The translations under genes and the position numbers were made by a program. From Gastrodia elata (Eukaryota; Streptophyta; Magnoliopsida; Asparagales; Orchidaceae), in the NCBI GenBank assembly GCA_016760335.1, contig CM028675.1, positions 9,294,501 to 9,358,500 of the forward strand: a stretch of 64,000 bases of DNA, given 5' to 3'. The notes beneath the pieces were generated by a model, which ran no database searches, had not been told where the DNA came from, and saw only the letters and a program-made list of their open reading frames with translations. This document shows positions 13,101-27,800 of this stretch, piece by piece; position 1 is the stretch's first letter; each line of letters opens with the position of its first letter.

Positions 13101-16100
13101 ATCCATTCATTTACTCATCCATTCATTCATCACAAGCATTTAAGTATATTCTAAGCTCTAACAAGTATGGTAAATTAAAGTAAATGACATTATTACAAAA
13201 TAATAGTAAACTGAATAAGAAAAGAAAATTTACAGCTCACTTGGAGTTCTTGATAAGCTATAAATTTATAATATATGATAGGCGGAAGCAATTTTAGTTT
13301 TTAGCGCTTGGTCCAGCTCCACTAACATCTAAGTGCACCTGATCTATCACATTTTGACATTTAAATGTGATAGGGCAAAGCCAATAAATAGAAAATCTGG
13401 TTAGACTAAAAAGTTTAAGCACAATTTAAGAATGACTAAACATGTTATTGTTATAATTGGATATCACAGTTCTAATTACAATGCAAGCACAAGCATAGGT
13501 GCAATATGGTAAATATACAAATAAGGAAAGGAAAAACAAGTGAGATAGAATTGTTCACTTAATCAAACATCCTAGCCTACAAACAATACAAGGGTAAATC
13601 ATCCTAAATAGACTAGAATGAACTAGTTTGTATATGAAATTTAATGAAATAAAGTATGATATATTCAAATGAACTTATGCTAAGTAAGGAAAAATAAATA
13701 GTGAAGCATTTAAATGGAGTTATACAACATTCACTGTAATCTAAATAAACTGTAAACAAGTAAAGTACAGTCCTAAATCATAGAAAATGCATAGTAAAGA
13801 AATTGGAGGAATAATCTTAGACTTAAATCTAAGATACACATAGCCTAGGACTATGTAAAGTAGTATAGCTAAAAATTATGGTGAGTCTTAACAATCTATA
13901 AGATTGAAGATCTCACATATTTATTAATTGAAGTTATTTTAATCTGTGCTCATTCTGTGGCCATATTCAGAATGAGATGAGGAGTTAAACACGTCTGTTT
14001 AACATCTAAGAAAAATGGGGTCATACCTAAAACAATTACATTCTCCCTCTAAGAATGCGATGTCTCCTTATTACTCCATTTCAGTTCGCCCTAGACTGGT
14101 CCACCATATAGAACCCCTAATAATTTTATGTGAAAGTTTTATTCATGCACAATATTTTTATGAATGATTCAATGAATAAGGCTCAAAGCTAAGCAAGCCA
14201 ATAAGGGAAATTCAATATTTGCAACTAAGTGATATCCAAAGTTATTTAATTTTAATGATCTACTTAATGATTGGAGCTAATTGAGCTCCCAATTAATTTT
14301 GAGATATTGATCTCAAGTTAATTGTAATATAATAGTAATTGGGATTTTGAAAATTAATAGATTTAATTCATTTAATATGATGTGACAAAATAATTTATAA
14401 ATATAATGATTGTTGTTAGAGATTAGCTCTTAACCTCTTCCTTAATTATAAGATCTAACTTAAAAATTAAATCATGGTTTAGGTTACTAATAGGTAGAGA
14501 TTAAGATAAAGAATTATCTAATTTAAGAAATTTAAAACTAAAGAAATTCTACTATTATTCATTATGGTTTTTTAGTTAGGTTGTATTTTGAATGTTCTAA
14601 TCAAACATATTAATCTAGCTAAGTTACAAGTAATTGCAAAGTTCAGGATAAGTACTTACTAGATTTAAGAACTACAAGTTCTATGTTTACTATTAATGTA
14701 TGTTTAAAGAATTCAATAGGCTCTCTAAATTAATCTAAGTTAAGGATACCTATTACTATATCTTAAATTAATAAAAATAAGTTTTAAGGATTATGATGAA
14801 TAAGCTAAGTACTGAATTAATTACTAAAGCTAGGTCTAGTTGGTTCACAATTCTACAATTACTAATACATTAAGATTATCTATTCTTAATGGTTACAACT
14901 AATAGACTTATGATCCAACTATAGATCAATTGCAAATCAAATCCTAGGATTTCTACCTTAGGGTTGAAAAGTGAATTAAGCACTTGGCAATTAATTCACA
15001 TAACTAGGGAATTGAGAACTAAGCTCATAAAAATGCTATCTAAGTGCTAAGGGAGATAATAAATGTGACAAGTTAGCTATCCTAGGGTTTATAAGACCTA
15101 AAGTAAGCTACCTAAAAATTTAGGTTAATCATAATAACATTAAGTGAGAGTCAAAAACTTATTATCATAATTTGTTGTCCAATTGAAATATTTTATAAAT
15201 AAATGAAATCCTTATTTCATAAGGAGAAGATTGACACTGAGTTTATCAATTTTGGACTACATTGGAAAATTAGGGTTTTAATGACTCCTAATTAGGTTAA
15301 AAAGTGATTAAGGAAATTAGGTTTCAAAAGATGAATTTTATTCCATATTATTGATCCTCATATTTTTGTGAGTAAAATGGACTATTTGATCTTTTGATTG
15401 ATCAAATTAGGTCACTAGAAAGATTAATATAAATTTTAAAATTAATTAATTAATCCTAAATATTGACTCAATAAAATATTTATCAAAATTGAAATTAAAT
15501 TTCATATTATTGATCCTCACAATTTTGTGATCAAAATAATATATAAATTTGTATTATTTGGAGTTGTACTGTTAATGTTATAATTAAAACAAATTATGTA
15601 AATATTAAGAAATTGATTTATTTACACATCATCCAATAGCATAAATAAATTATTAAATTAGGTCATCATTCAGCATTTAATAATACACAGCATTTATTTA
15701 GAAAGCAAAATTAATTGGGATACAAAAGTTTATAAATGATAACTGTAAAAATTAAATTTTCTGTATTATTAGTTTAATTATTTCATTAATAAAAATTTAG
15801 AAGCTTACGTTTTATTTAAACTTAAGGAAAAAAAAAATCGCACCGCATTGCACAGAGATCGCACGCACGGAGGCTCCCGATAACAAGTCGAAGGGGGACA
15901 TTTAGGGCAACCTGGTTCTCATCCCGTCGGTGTCGGTCCTTGGATGTAACCCGCACACCGGCAAGAAGGCCTCGCCGAGGTTCAGGAAGGAGACGACCTC
16001 GTTCGATTAGCACGGGAAGAACCAGACGATGCTCTAAGTGTGCCGACGGACATCCACTTCTCAAAATCTGAGTTCAATCGAACATGAAGCGCTCGATTGA

Positions 16101-19100
16101 ACTCACAGGAGGAGTAGGATACCTTTAGGATGTATGAGAAGCGATTAAATGGGAGTTAAATTGAAGGAGGAGTACCTGGTGTTCCCGCACAGATCAGCTC
16201 GTCGATGGAGGCTTAAGGTACGCAAAGCTTTCTTTCACTTCTTCTCACGGCTCGAGCAACCTCTCCTTCAGCTGGCGGCTTCACTCGCACCTTCAGCAGA
16301 AACTAAAACGCAAAAAGGCAGCAAGAAGGAAATGAGGCCACCTACGAGACCTAAAGGAGGAGGGAGGGACAGCTGGCCGCAGATCCACGTACGCCTCTGC
16401 GCCCGGTAGTGGCGCAGAGAGACGTACAGTAGAACGCATCTACGCCATTCGTCTCTAATAGCGATCCAACGGCTGGATTGGGAGATGGACTTCGGATTGG
16501 ATCTGAATCGTTCGATTAAATCTAAAGAGAGCGCAACGACCCGGATTCAGCTGACCCGCTGTTCCGTGTTTGGGACAAAACAGCTGATCCCCGCCATTTT
16601 AATTTTTAACCGTTGGATATTTTTAAATTTTAATGAGGTTGTTTAACAACGTTTTTAAAAGCTAATTAATTTATTTTAGTAGGAGGCTGTTACAGACTCC
16701 CCTCCTTAAAAAGAGTATCGCCCCCGACACACAACTAATAAAAGCAATGAATTAAAATATACTAAGAAATTCTAAAGAATTTACGACGAGTTTAAAAGAA
16801 CTAATTCTACCTGATTAGGAAAAGAATTCTGGGAACTTCTTTAGCATATCCTTTTCATTCTCCCACGTGGCTTCTTCAGCGGAATGATTCTGCCAGTGGA
16901 CTTTGATCATAGGAACGCTACGGTGTCTTAACTGCTTAAGATCCCATCCCAGAATCGCAACAGGTTTAACGACGAAAGTCAGATTAGGCTGCAGTTCTAT
17001 TTTAGGTATCTGAACTTGCTGACTTGGATCTAGCAAACACCTTCTTAGTGACGAAACATGATACACATTATGTACAGCCGAGAAGTCTTTTGGCAACTCT
17101 AATCTGTAGGCAGATGTTCCAATTCTCTCGATCACTTCAAAGGGTCCCAAATATCTTGGACTAAGCTTTCCAGACACACCGAATCTCTGCACACCACGCA
17201 TCGGACTAACTTTAAGATAAGCCCTATCGCCTACTTGGAATTCCAACTGACGATGACGAGCATCATGATATTTCTTCTGTCTATCCTGAGCTGCAGTCAT
17301 GTTACGCTTGATCAGTTGAACTTTTCTAGTAGTTTCTTCTACTAACTCGGAACCATAAAGTTGAGAGTCTCCTACTTCAGTCCAAGCAACGGGAGTTGTA
17401 CATCTCCTTCCATAAAGAGCTTCGTAAGGAGCCATACCAATACTGGACTGATAACTGTTGTTGTAGGCGAACTCAATTAACGCTAAATGATTTTCCCATG
17501 ATCCACCGAAATCTAGGATACAAAGATGTAAAAGATCTTCCAAGATCTGATTAACACGCTCAGTCTGACCATCTGTCTGGGGATGGAAAGCAGTACTCAA
17601 CGCTAAACTCGTCCCCAAGTCTTGCTGAACAGCTGACCAAAATCTGAAAGTGAATCTACTGTCTCTGTCTGAAACTATACAATTCGGTGTACCATGCAAA
17701 CGAACGATTTCTTTAATATAAAGCTTAGTTAACTTCTCAACCGGATCTGTCTGACGAATAGCTAGAAAATGAGCTGACTTGGTGAGTCTATCGACTATCA
17801 CCCAAATAGAATCAGAACCAGATCTACTCTTAGGCAAACCTACGATAATGTCCATGGAGATATCGGACCACTTCCATTCAGGAATGTCTAAGGGTTTAAG
17901 AAGTCCACCAGGCTTCTGATGTTCGGCCTTAACCAAGGAACATGGATGGCACTTGGAAATAAAGATAGCTATATCTCTTTTCATGCCGGACCACCAAAAT
18001 GATTGCTTGAGATCCTGATACATCTTACAACTACCGGGGTGCACTGCATAGCCAGAGTTATGAGCTTCAGACAATATCTGTAACTGCAAGCTTTTTGGAA
18101 TCCATAATCTGGACTTCTGAAATACAACACCTTCGTCATCAAGACGTAATTCAGATCTCTTGCCACTAACGATTTTGGAAACTAACATTGAATAACTTGC
18201 ATCTTCCTTCTGAGCATTAACAATCTTAGATCTCAGGGAATCATTTGACTGAATGGCAAATAGTAAAGTGCCTAAATCAGCTGAACTGATAGGCTATAGA
18301 TTCAATCTGACAAAATCTTCGATCAAGGATTTGTTGCAACAAAGGGAAGATAAAGTTGCTTTACTACTAAGGGCATCAGCTTCAACATTAGCTTTACCCG
18401 GATGGTATTGGATTTCTAAATCGTAGTCGCAAAGTAACTCTAGCCACCTACGCTGACGGCAGTTAAGTTCTTTCTGGGTGAAGATGTACTTTAAGCTTTG
18501 GTGATCAGTAAACATCTCACACTTAACTCCATACAGGTAGTGTCTCAAGATCTTTAGAGCAAAAACTACGCCTGCAAGTTCAAGATCGTGTACATGATAG
18601 TTCTTCTCATTAGGCTTAAGCTGTCTAGAGGCATAGGCTATGACGCGGCGATCTTGCATCAAAACACAACCAAGTCCTACTTTAGAGGCATCAGTATAAA
18701 CCTGAAAATCTTTGCCCTCACGAGGTAGCACTAGAACAGGAGCAGAAGTCAATAACTGTTTCAACTTCTGAAACGATTCTTCATAGGCTGTGCTCCAGAT
18801 GAACGGAACGTCTTTTCTAGTTAACTGAGTTAGCGAAGAAGCAATTAGAGAGAAACCAGGAATGAACCTTCTATAATAACCAGTGAGTCCTAAGAAGCTA
18901 CGGATCTCTATTACAGATTTAGGTTGAACCCACTGTTGAACAACTTAGATCTTCTTTTGTTCTACTCTAATGCCTTCAGCATCAATCACGTGACCTAAAA
19001 ATGCCACGGACTTGATCCAAAACTCGCACTTAAAAAATTTAGCGAAAAGTTTATTCTCCCTTAACAGTTCCAGAACGATACGCAAGTGCTCTTCATGCTC

Positions 19101-22100
19101 AGCAGTTGACTTCGAGTAAATTAGGATATCGTCGATGAAAACGATGACGAACTCATCGAGATACGGCTTTAAAATACGCTGCCTCAGGTCGATGAAGATT
19201 GAAGGAGCATTTGTCAGTCCAAAAGACATGACTAGAAACTCAAAATGCCCGTATCGGGTCCTGAATGCAGTCTTCGAAATATCTTCATCCTTGACTCTAA
19301 TCTGATAGTAACCTGATCTTAAGTCAATCTTGGAGAAGATCTTTGCCCCGGCGAGTTGATCAAACAAATCATCGATCCTAGGGAGAGGATACTTATTCTT
19401 TATTGTCACTTTGTTAAGCTCGCGGTAGTCTATACACATCCGCATTGATCCATCCTTCTTTTTAACAAATAGGACAGGAGCTCCCCAAGGTGACATGCTT
19501 GGGCGAACAAATCCTTTCTCCAACAACTCTTGCAACTGCTCTCTAAGCTCTTGCAATTCTTTTGGAGCCATTCTATAAGGAGCCTTGGACTTAGGTTGAG
19601 TTCCGGGGACAAGTTCAATTGAAAAACCTACCTCATGCAGAGGAGGTAGTCCAGACAGATCTTCTGGGAACACGTCCAGGAACTCTCTAACGGTGATAGT
19701 CTCTTCTGGACTACTCACTTGCTTCTCTTCGCCGATTAAGGCTACTAGGATCGCATAGCAACCCTTACTAACGAGACGCTTGGCTTCAACAGCATTGATT
19801 AGAGATGCAGTCAAGCCAAGTTTTTCTACGAATACTTCAGGTTTCTTTCCAACCTTAAGTGATACTCGCTTACAGAAACAGTCTATTACGGCGTTAAACT
19901 TACTTAACCAATCCATTCCTAAGATTATGTCGAAATTCGTAATGGACATAACAATAAGTTTGGATTGGAAGAACTGGTTACTGATTGGGATGTCTACCAA
20001 ACAGAACTCATTAGCACACATCTCAGCACCAGACGTCATTTGAACTATTAAAGGATTGCTTAAGCTGAAATGTTGGAGACTTAGGGAAGAGGCACAACTC
20101 ACTGACATTAAAGAGTGACTAGCACCAGTGTCAAAGAGAGTGTCCCAAAATTGATTTTTAATAATTAGAGTTCCTATAGCAGGGAAAAATAAAATCTAAT
20201 TACACTAATGAAAATTAAAGCAGGAAAATACTGAAATTAAAATTGCAGAAGAAAAAATGAAAGCAGAAAATTAAAAATTAAATTTAGAACGTACCGGTAA
20301 CCACGCTATTATCCTCTTGTGCAGCTGAAGATGACAGAGCGTATACCCTCGGTACCGCTGGAGACTGAGCAACGACCTTGCCTTTATCCTTCCTACGATT
20401 CAGATCCAATCCGAAGTCCATCTCCCAATCCAGCCGTTGGATCGCTATTAGAGACGAATGGCGTAGATGCGTTCTACTGTACGTCTCTCTGCGCCACTAT
20501 CGGGCGCAGAGGCGTACGTGGATCTGCGGCCAGCTGTCCCTCCCTCCTCCTTTAGGTCTCGTAGGTGGCCTCATTTCCTTCTTGCTGCTTTTTTGCGTTT
20601 TAGTTTCTGCTGAAGGTGCGAGAGAAGCCGCCAGCTGAAGGAGAGGTTGCTCGAGCCGTGAGAAGAAGTAAAAGAAAGCTTTGCGTACCTTAAGCCTCCG
20701 TCGACGAGCCGATCTGTGCGGGAACACCAGGTACTCCTCCTTCAATTTAACTCCCATTTAATCGCTTCTCATACATCCTAAAGGTATCCTACTCCTGTGA
20801 GTTCAATTGAGCGCTTCATGTTCGATTGAACTCAGATTTTGAGAAGTGGATGTCCGTCGGTCACAGTCCGTCGGCACACTTAGAGCATCGTCTGGTTCTT
20901 CCCGTGCTAATCGAATGAGCTCGTCTCCTTCCTGAACCTCGGGGAGGCCTTCTTGCCGGTGTGCGGGTTACATCCAGGGACCGACACCGAAGGGATGAGA
21001 ACCAGGTTGCCCTAAATGTCCCCCTTCGGCTTGTTATCGGGAGCCTCCGTGCGTGCGATCTCTGTGCGGTGCGGTGCGATTTTTTTTTTCCTTAAGTTTA
21101 AATAAAACGTAAGCTTCTAAATTTTTATTAATGAATGATTAAACTAATAATACAGAAAATTTAATTTTTACAGTTATCATTTATAAACTTTGTATCCCAA
21201 TTAATTTTGCTTTCTAAATAAATGCTGTGTATTATTAAATGCTGAATGATGACCTAATTTAATAATTTATTTATGCTATTGGATGATGTGTAAATAAATC
21301 AATTTCTTAATATTTACATAATTTGTTTTAATTATAACATTAAAAGTACAACTCCAAATAATACAAATTTATATATTATTTTGATCACAAAATTGTGAGG
21401 ATCAATAATATGAAATTTAATTTCAGTTTTGATAAATATTTTATTGAGTCAATATTTAGGATTAATTAATTAATTTTAAAATTTATATTAATCTTTCTAG
21501 TGACCTAATTTGATCAATTGATTTCCAAATCAAAAGATCAAATAGTCCATTTTACTCACAAAAATATGAGGATCAATAATATGGAATAAAATCCATCTTT
21601 TGAAACCTAATTTCCTTAATCACTTTTTAACCTAATTAGGAGTCATTAAAACCCTAATTTTCCAATGTTGTCCAAAATTGACAAACTCAGTGTCAATCTT
21701 CTCCTTGTGAAATAAGGATTTCATTTATTTATAAAATATTTCAATTGGACAACAAATTATGATAATAAGTTTTTGACTCTCACTTAGTGTTATTGTGATT
21801 AATCTAAATTTTTAGGTAGCTTACTTTAGGTCTTATAAACCCTAGGATAGCTAACTTGTCACATTTATTATCTCCCTTAGCACTTAGATAGCATTTTTAT
21901 GAGCTTAGTTCTCAATTCCCTAGTTATGTGAATTAATTGCCAAGTGCTTAATTCATTTTTCAACCCTAAGGTAGAAACCCTAGGATTTGATTTGCAATTG
22001 ATCTATAGTTGGATCATAAGTCTATTAGTTGTAACCATTAAGAATAGATAATCTTAATGTATTAGTAATTGTAGAATTGTGAACCAACTAGACCTAGCTT

Positions 22101-24758
22101 TAGTAATTAATTCAGTACTTAGCTTATTCATCCTAATCCTTAAAATTTATTTTTATTAATTTAAGATATAGTAATAAGTATCCTTAACTTATTTAGATTA
22201 GTTTAGAGAGCCTATTGAATTCTTTAAACATATATTAATAGTAAACATAGAACTTGTAGTTCTTAAATCTAGTAAGTACTTATCCTGAACTTTGCAATTA
22301 CTTGTAACTTAGCTAGATTAATATGTTTGATTAGAACATTCAAAATACAACCTAACTAGAAAACCATAATGAATAGTAGTAGAATTTCTTTAGTTTCAAA
22401 TTTCTTAAATTAGATAATTCTTTATCTTAATCTCTACTTATTAGTAACCTAAACCATGATTTAATTTTTAAGTTAGATCTTATAATTTAGGAAGAGGTTA
22501 AGAGCTAATCTCTAACAACAATCATTATATTTATAAATTATTTTGTCACATCATATTAAATGAATTAAATCTATTAATTTTCAAAATCCCAATTACTATT
22601 ATATTATAATTAACTTGAGATCAATATCTCAAAGTTAATTGGGAGCTCAATTAGCTCTAATCATTAAGTAGATCATTAAAATTAAATAATTTTGAATATC
22701 ACTTAGTTGCAAATATTGAATTTCCCTTGTTGGCTTGCTTAGCTTTGAGCCTTATTCATTGAATCATTCATAAAAATATTGTGCATGAATAAAACTTTCA
22801 CATAAAATTATTAGGGGTTCTATATGGTGGACCAGTCTAGGGCGAACTGAAATGGAGTAATAAGGAGACATCGCATTCTTAGAGGGAGAATGTAATTGTT
22901 TTAGGTATGACCCCGTTTTCCTTAGATGTTAAACAGACGTGTTTAACTCCTCATCTCATTCTGAATATGCCCACAGAATGAGCACAGATTAAAATAACTT
23001 CAATTAATAAATATGTGAGATCTTCAATCTTATAGATTGTTAAGACTCACCATAATTTTTAGCTATACTACTTTACATAGTCCTAGGCTATGTGTATCTT
23101 AGATTTAAGTCTAAGATTATTCCTCCAATTTCTTTACTATGCATTTTCTATGATTTAGGACTGTACTTTACTTGTTTACAGTTTATTTAGATTACAGTGA
23201 ATGTTGTATAACTCCATTTAAATGCTTCACTATTTATTTTTCCTTACTTAGCATAAGTTTATTTGAACATATCATACTTTATTTCATTAAATTTCATATG
23301 CACACTAGTTCATTCTAGTCTATTTAGGATGCTTTACCCTTGTATTGTTTGTAGGCTAGGATGTTTGATTAAGTGAACAATTCTATCTCACTTGTTTTTC
23401 CTTTCCTTATTTGTATATTTACCATATTGCACCTATGCTTGTACTTGCATTGTAACTAGAACTGTGATATCCAATTATAACAATAACATGTTTAGTCATT
23501 CTTAAATTGTGCTTAAACTTTTTAGTCTAACCAGATTTTTTATTTATTTGCTTTGCCCTATCACATTTAAATGTCAAAATGTGATAGATCAGGTGCACTT
23601 AGATGCTAGTGGAGCTGGACCAAGCGCTAAAAACTAAAATTGCTTCCGCCTATCATATATTATAAATTTATAGCTTATTAAGAACTCCAAGTGAGCTGTA
23701 AATTTTCTTTTCTTATTCAGTTTACTATTATTTTGTAATAATGTCATTTACTTTAATTTACCATACTTGTTAGAGCTTAGAATATACTTAAATGCTTGTG
23801 ATGAATGAATGGATGAGTAAATGAATGGATGAATGGGAATCAAATGTATAAAATTTGTGTATTAATTAAGTCTTTGCATATTTTTCTGTGAATATTTAAT
23901 GTCTTGATTAAATAAGCCATAGGGTAGACAATTGTTACACATGTACTTCTCTCTATTTTTCTTTTAGAATTGGAAATGAGCAATCCCATAAAAAGGATTG
24001 AACTCTATTGTTGAATTGGAAGTGAGCAATCCTATAAAAAGAATTGAATTCTATATTAGAATTGGAGTTAAAGTGGATTGAATGTATGATAGTTTAGGTT
24101 GTCTTTTCTTTTAAATTATAACTCCCATTGGAATGTGAGTATTGCATGTACTTCTGCAGGTGTTTCCTTAACCATTTACAAAGGAGATTCTGCCGAAATT
24201 TTTAAGAAAATCTAGACTTAGAATAATTGGGAAAAAATATAAACCCATAATTCACATGTTAATTTCCTCATAAATAATTAGAATCCCATGTCTAGGATTA
24301 AATGTAAGTAATTCATTTGTTTTAGATTACTATTGCATGTACTCATGTCTTCTTTCATAAATTGCATGTTCAATTCTATTTTTCTTTCATTCTTAAATTC
24401 ATTTGTTGCATCTTTATTTACAAACTCCTAAATACCATTCATAACTCCCCTTCCATCTTAACTTAAGACCCTCTTCTAAATCTTTGGCCAAACACAATAC
24501 TTAATGATTTGGATTAGTTTTCTTCTAATCTAGTATTAGGTATTGTTGTGACGTATCAATATTGAGTTAAGTGATTTCCAATATTGGGGTCGTCACACAT
24601 AGGTTAACAAATCATTAGCCTCAACCACTAGGTTGCAACACCATTCACAATTTGAATAGCGTTATAGTCTTGTGGTTAAAGCTCTAAATTTGTTATCACA
24701 TATCATAAGTTCAAACCCCACCAATCACATATTAACTTTTTATTTGAAGTTCACCTTC

Positions 24759-24807
<49 letters not shown>

Positions 24808-27800
24808 GTGTGTGCACCAATCACATGTTAACTTCTTATATGAAGTTCACCTTCTTTATATATCTATATATGTGTGTGTGTGTGCGCAAAAATATTGTTG
24901 ATAGAGAAGTATGATATAACTGAGTGTGCTAAGATGGATATGTGACTACTTTTGTACTACTAATTTAATGATTTGTTATATTACAAAAATCGCTGGAGTG
25001 ATTTCTATCAAACATAAGTTAATTAAAAATAGATGTAGGTGATTAGGATATTTACAAAATGTTTAAGGAATACAGCATTTGATGTGATAATAAAGTTAGT
25101 GTAATTGAATATGCCAAAGTTAATGCAAATGAATGTTCTATATGATTTTCAAAAAATAGGTTTATCATCTCTACATTTGCTGATGGGACTAATGATTTAC
25201 TAGTATTCTTAAAATAACCACCACCAGTTGGAATAAAATGATGAAGATGATGATGATGATGGCAATGCTAGAGATGAGATGCAACACTCAATAGAAGAGC
25301 GGGTATTGATATTTTTAGTTCTATTTGTAGGGATAAAGTTATTGATGTTGATGATAAAAAATGTGTTAATTCATGTGCATGACATTTAGTTTGGGTTGAT
25401 TATGATTTGAGTTGATTTTGAGTATACCACCTTCAAATCTAAGAAAATAATTTCTGCTCTCTTGTTGATTAGATTATGAGCAAATTCAGATAGTTTCTAG
25501 TTTCAAACAATTGATCATACTTATTTTTACATCAACAATATCACAAAAACTTGCGTTTTACGAATCCTATTATCTGCATGTTTTATTTCATGTATTTATG
25601 ATGCAAGAATTGAATTGTACGAATATGGATTTTTTGTAACAAAAAATTGAGCAACAGTTGTTGCAGATGATTATTTGCATTAATTCTTTATTATTTTAGA
25701 ATGCTGAGATTCCTTCTTGCATGTTGGGATTGTGAAAACTTATCTTTTTTAAGAGAATGAGTTATTGGCAAATGCTTTTTCTTACATACTAGTTTTTTGA
25801 CAAGTTTATGTGCAATTGAAAGATTAGAACAACTAAGGCTCTTTTTATTATTTTATTTCTTATGAGTACGCATTTAATAAACTGAATGTTCATACCTAAA
25901 GCTTAAATCCTGGACTCCCTAGTATTGATAAACTAATGATAATCTACTACTTAGAGATTTAAACATGTTGATATAATTTTGATGGCACAATTGTTTAGAA
26001 TTAGGAATAAAAAACTAAAACCCAATGCTAAACTTCTAACATCTTGTAGTTCGAACTTGGATCTCCAGAGCCTGAAAAACCGGAATAATGAGAAATATGT
26101 AAAAGTAAAAGTACCTTTATTCTTATTTTTAGTTTGAGGTTGTTGTACATTCGATAATTCAAAGGCTTCCATTTTTAAAGGAGGTGTGACAATATAGTTG
26201 TTTTGGTTGAAATTATAAAGATTATGAATAAGGGAAATTAAAAAATATTCTTGCTTAATAAATTAAGTACCCTATTCTTATTCATTTTGTGATTTGATTG
26301 TGCTTTGGATAAGTTAGAGGCTTCCATGTATAAAGGAAGTACAACTGCCTCAATATGTGAATAATGAAATTTGAAAGATTATGAATATTTAACGGTTTTA
26401 CTTTTTTATGAAATTATCTTTTGTTGACATTCATTCATTTTAAGTAATTTAATTTTTAGTTTTCGGGAACAACTTCAAAATAGTCTGTGATGTGCTATAT
26501 ACTAAAGCTTTGTGGGACTTTTTACACTTTAGTGTATTCTGTTATTGACAAGTATGGCCAGCAGATATTATGATCATAACTTTTTGTCTATCTTTCATTA
26601 TCTCACACTTCGTGTTGGAATTGGTGCAATATGGCAATGGTTTTCTGACTCTATGTATGTATGACCTAATTTTGTGAAAAACTAATCTTTTTCATCTCAT
26701 CACAATTAATTTCTCAAGTTCCATTTGAAAGCTGAAAAAGCACTTTAAATGTGTATGATTTACTCTTCGACATTGTAGCTGTGTTATACTGATTATATTT
26801 ATTTATAATTTGTGGGGCACATACTCAAGTGTTTTTGCAAAATCATCCTCGCTCTTTCAAAGTCTCTTAAGCTCTCTCGGATGGTCCACTATCATTACAA
26901 TGGGAAGTCAGGTAAAAAAAGTTATGATAGGAAGGCAAGTCTAAAGTAATTATTTTAGCCATAAAAATTATTTTCTTGACTTTGCATTTCACCCATATAT
27001 GTGTGAAAAGAACAATGCTTTCATTTCTAAGAGTCGTAGGATTCCCTCTTTCAACAACACGTAATTAGTTGTTCTCTTTCAGAAGGCTTGTTTTTTAGCG
27101 ATTACACTTTTCATGCTTTTAATATTTGGTGATGATTAGGTGCCTGTTTTGGACAATAGAAACCATCTTTAGAGTTACAGAAAAATGTTGTGGGAATGAT
27201 TAAATTGAAGCTGCATGGGAAGTAGCTCATATTGTTTGGGAACATGCATTTTTAACACAGCTTTGTAATTTCTAGAACTTACCAAACAACTAAAACATAT
27301 AATGCAACAGCACCAAACCTTAGTCCCACTAGGTGGGGTTTGCTACATGAATCATCTTTTGTTTCCATTGTGCACAATCAAATATAAGCCTTCCTTTAAA
27401 TTTGAAATAGAGAATATCCTTTCTATTGATTGTTCCTATGTCTTTTTTAATCTCCCTCTTCTTTTAATATAAGCAAAATCTATATTCTTAAATTTTTTAG
27501 CTGGGGCATCAAACTGTCCATGTGTAATATGTCCAAACCATTATAACATCCTCTAATTTTATCCACTATTTGAGCCACTCCAATGTTGCTATGAATGAAC
27601 TCATTTCTCAATCTATTGTATACCCACTTATTCATCTTAGTATAGTCATCTTTGTAGCACTTATTTTATAAATTTCTTAGTTGTTTGCCAACATTCAGCC
27701 CCGTATTGATAATAAAAGATATTACATATTTAAAAAAACAAGAAAATTAGGGCGGTTGGGAGAATTGTTGTTCTCTATCATTGCTTGCTACTGCCATTTG

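Larger units (their letters stand above)
12334..24599 (-). mobile_element. Ty3/gypsy chromovirus rearranged into a fold-back, inside RGG intron 2
   Basis: On the minus strand the order is: inverted LTR copy (20396-24599, orientation opposite to the coding region), gag C-terminal fragment and protease with a short intron-like gap, RT, RNase H, integrase and chromodomain, polypurine tract, then a complete-looking LTR (16694 down to 12334). The two arms (12334-16510 and 20396-24599) are reverse complements separated by a 3,885-bp loop. A normal element would have direct LTRs, so the 5' LTR plus most of gag appears inverted or replaced. Over roughly the outer 310 bp of the arms I count nine differences, so the duplication is fairly recent. 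No clear target duplication was found. Confidence 0.8.

Noticed and set aside
16149..16409. 86-codon frame in the LTR, repeated in the other arm at 20497-20757
   Set aside because: The arms are near-identical copies, so conservation is no evidence of selection. It is antisense to the LTR and has no known motif.
24664..24722. tRNA gene
   Set aside because: A and B box-like motifs are present but no acceptor or anticodon stem could be drawn.
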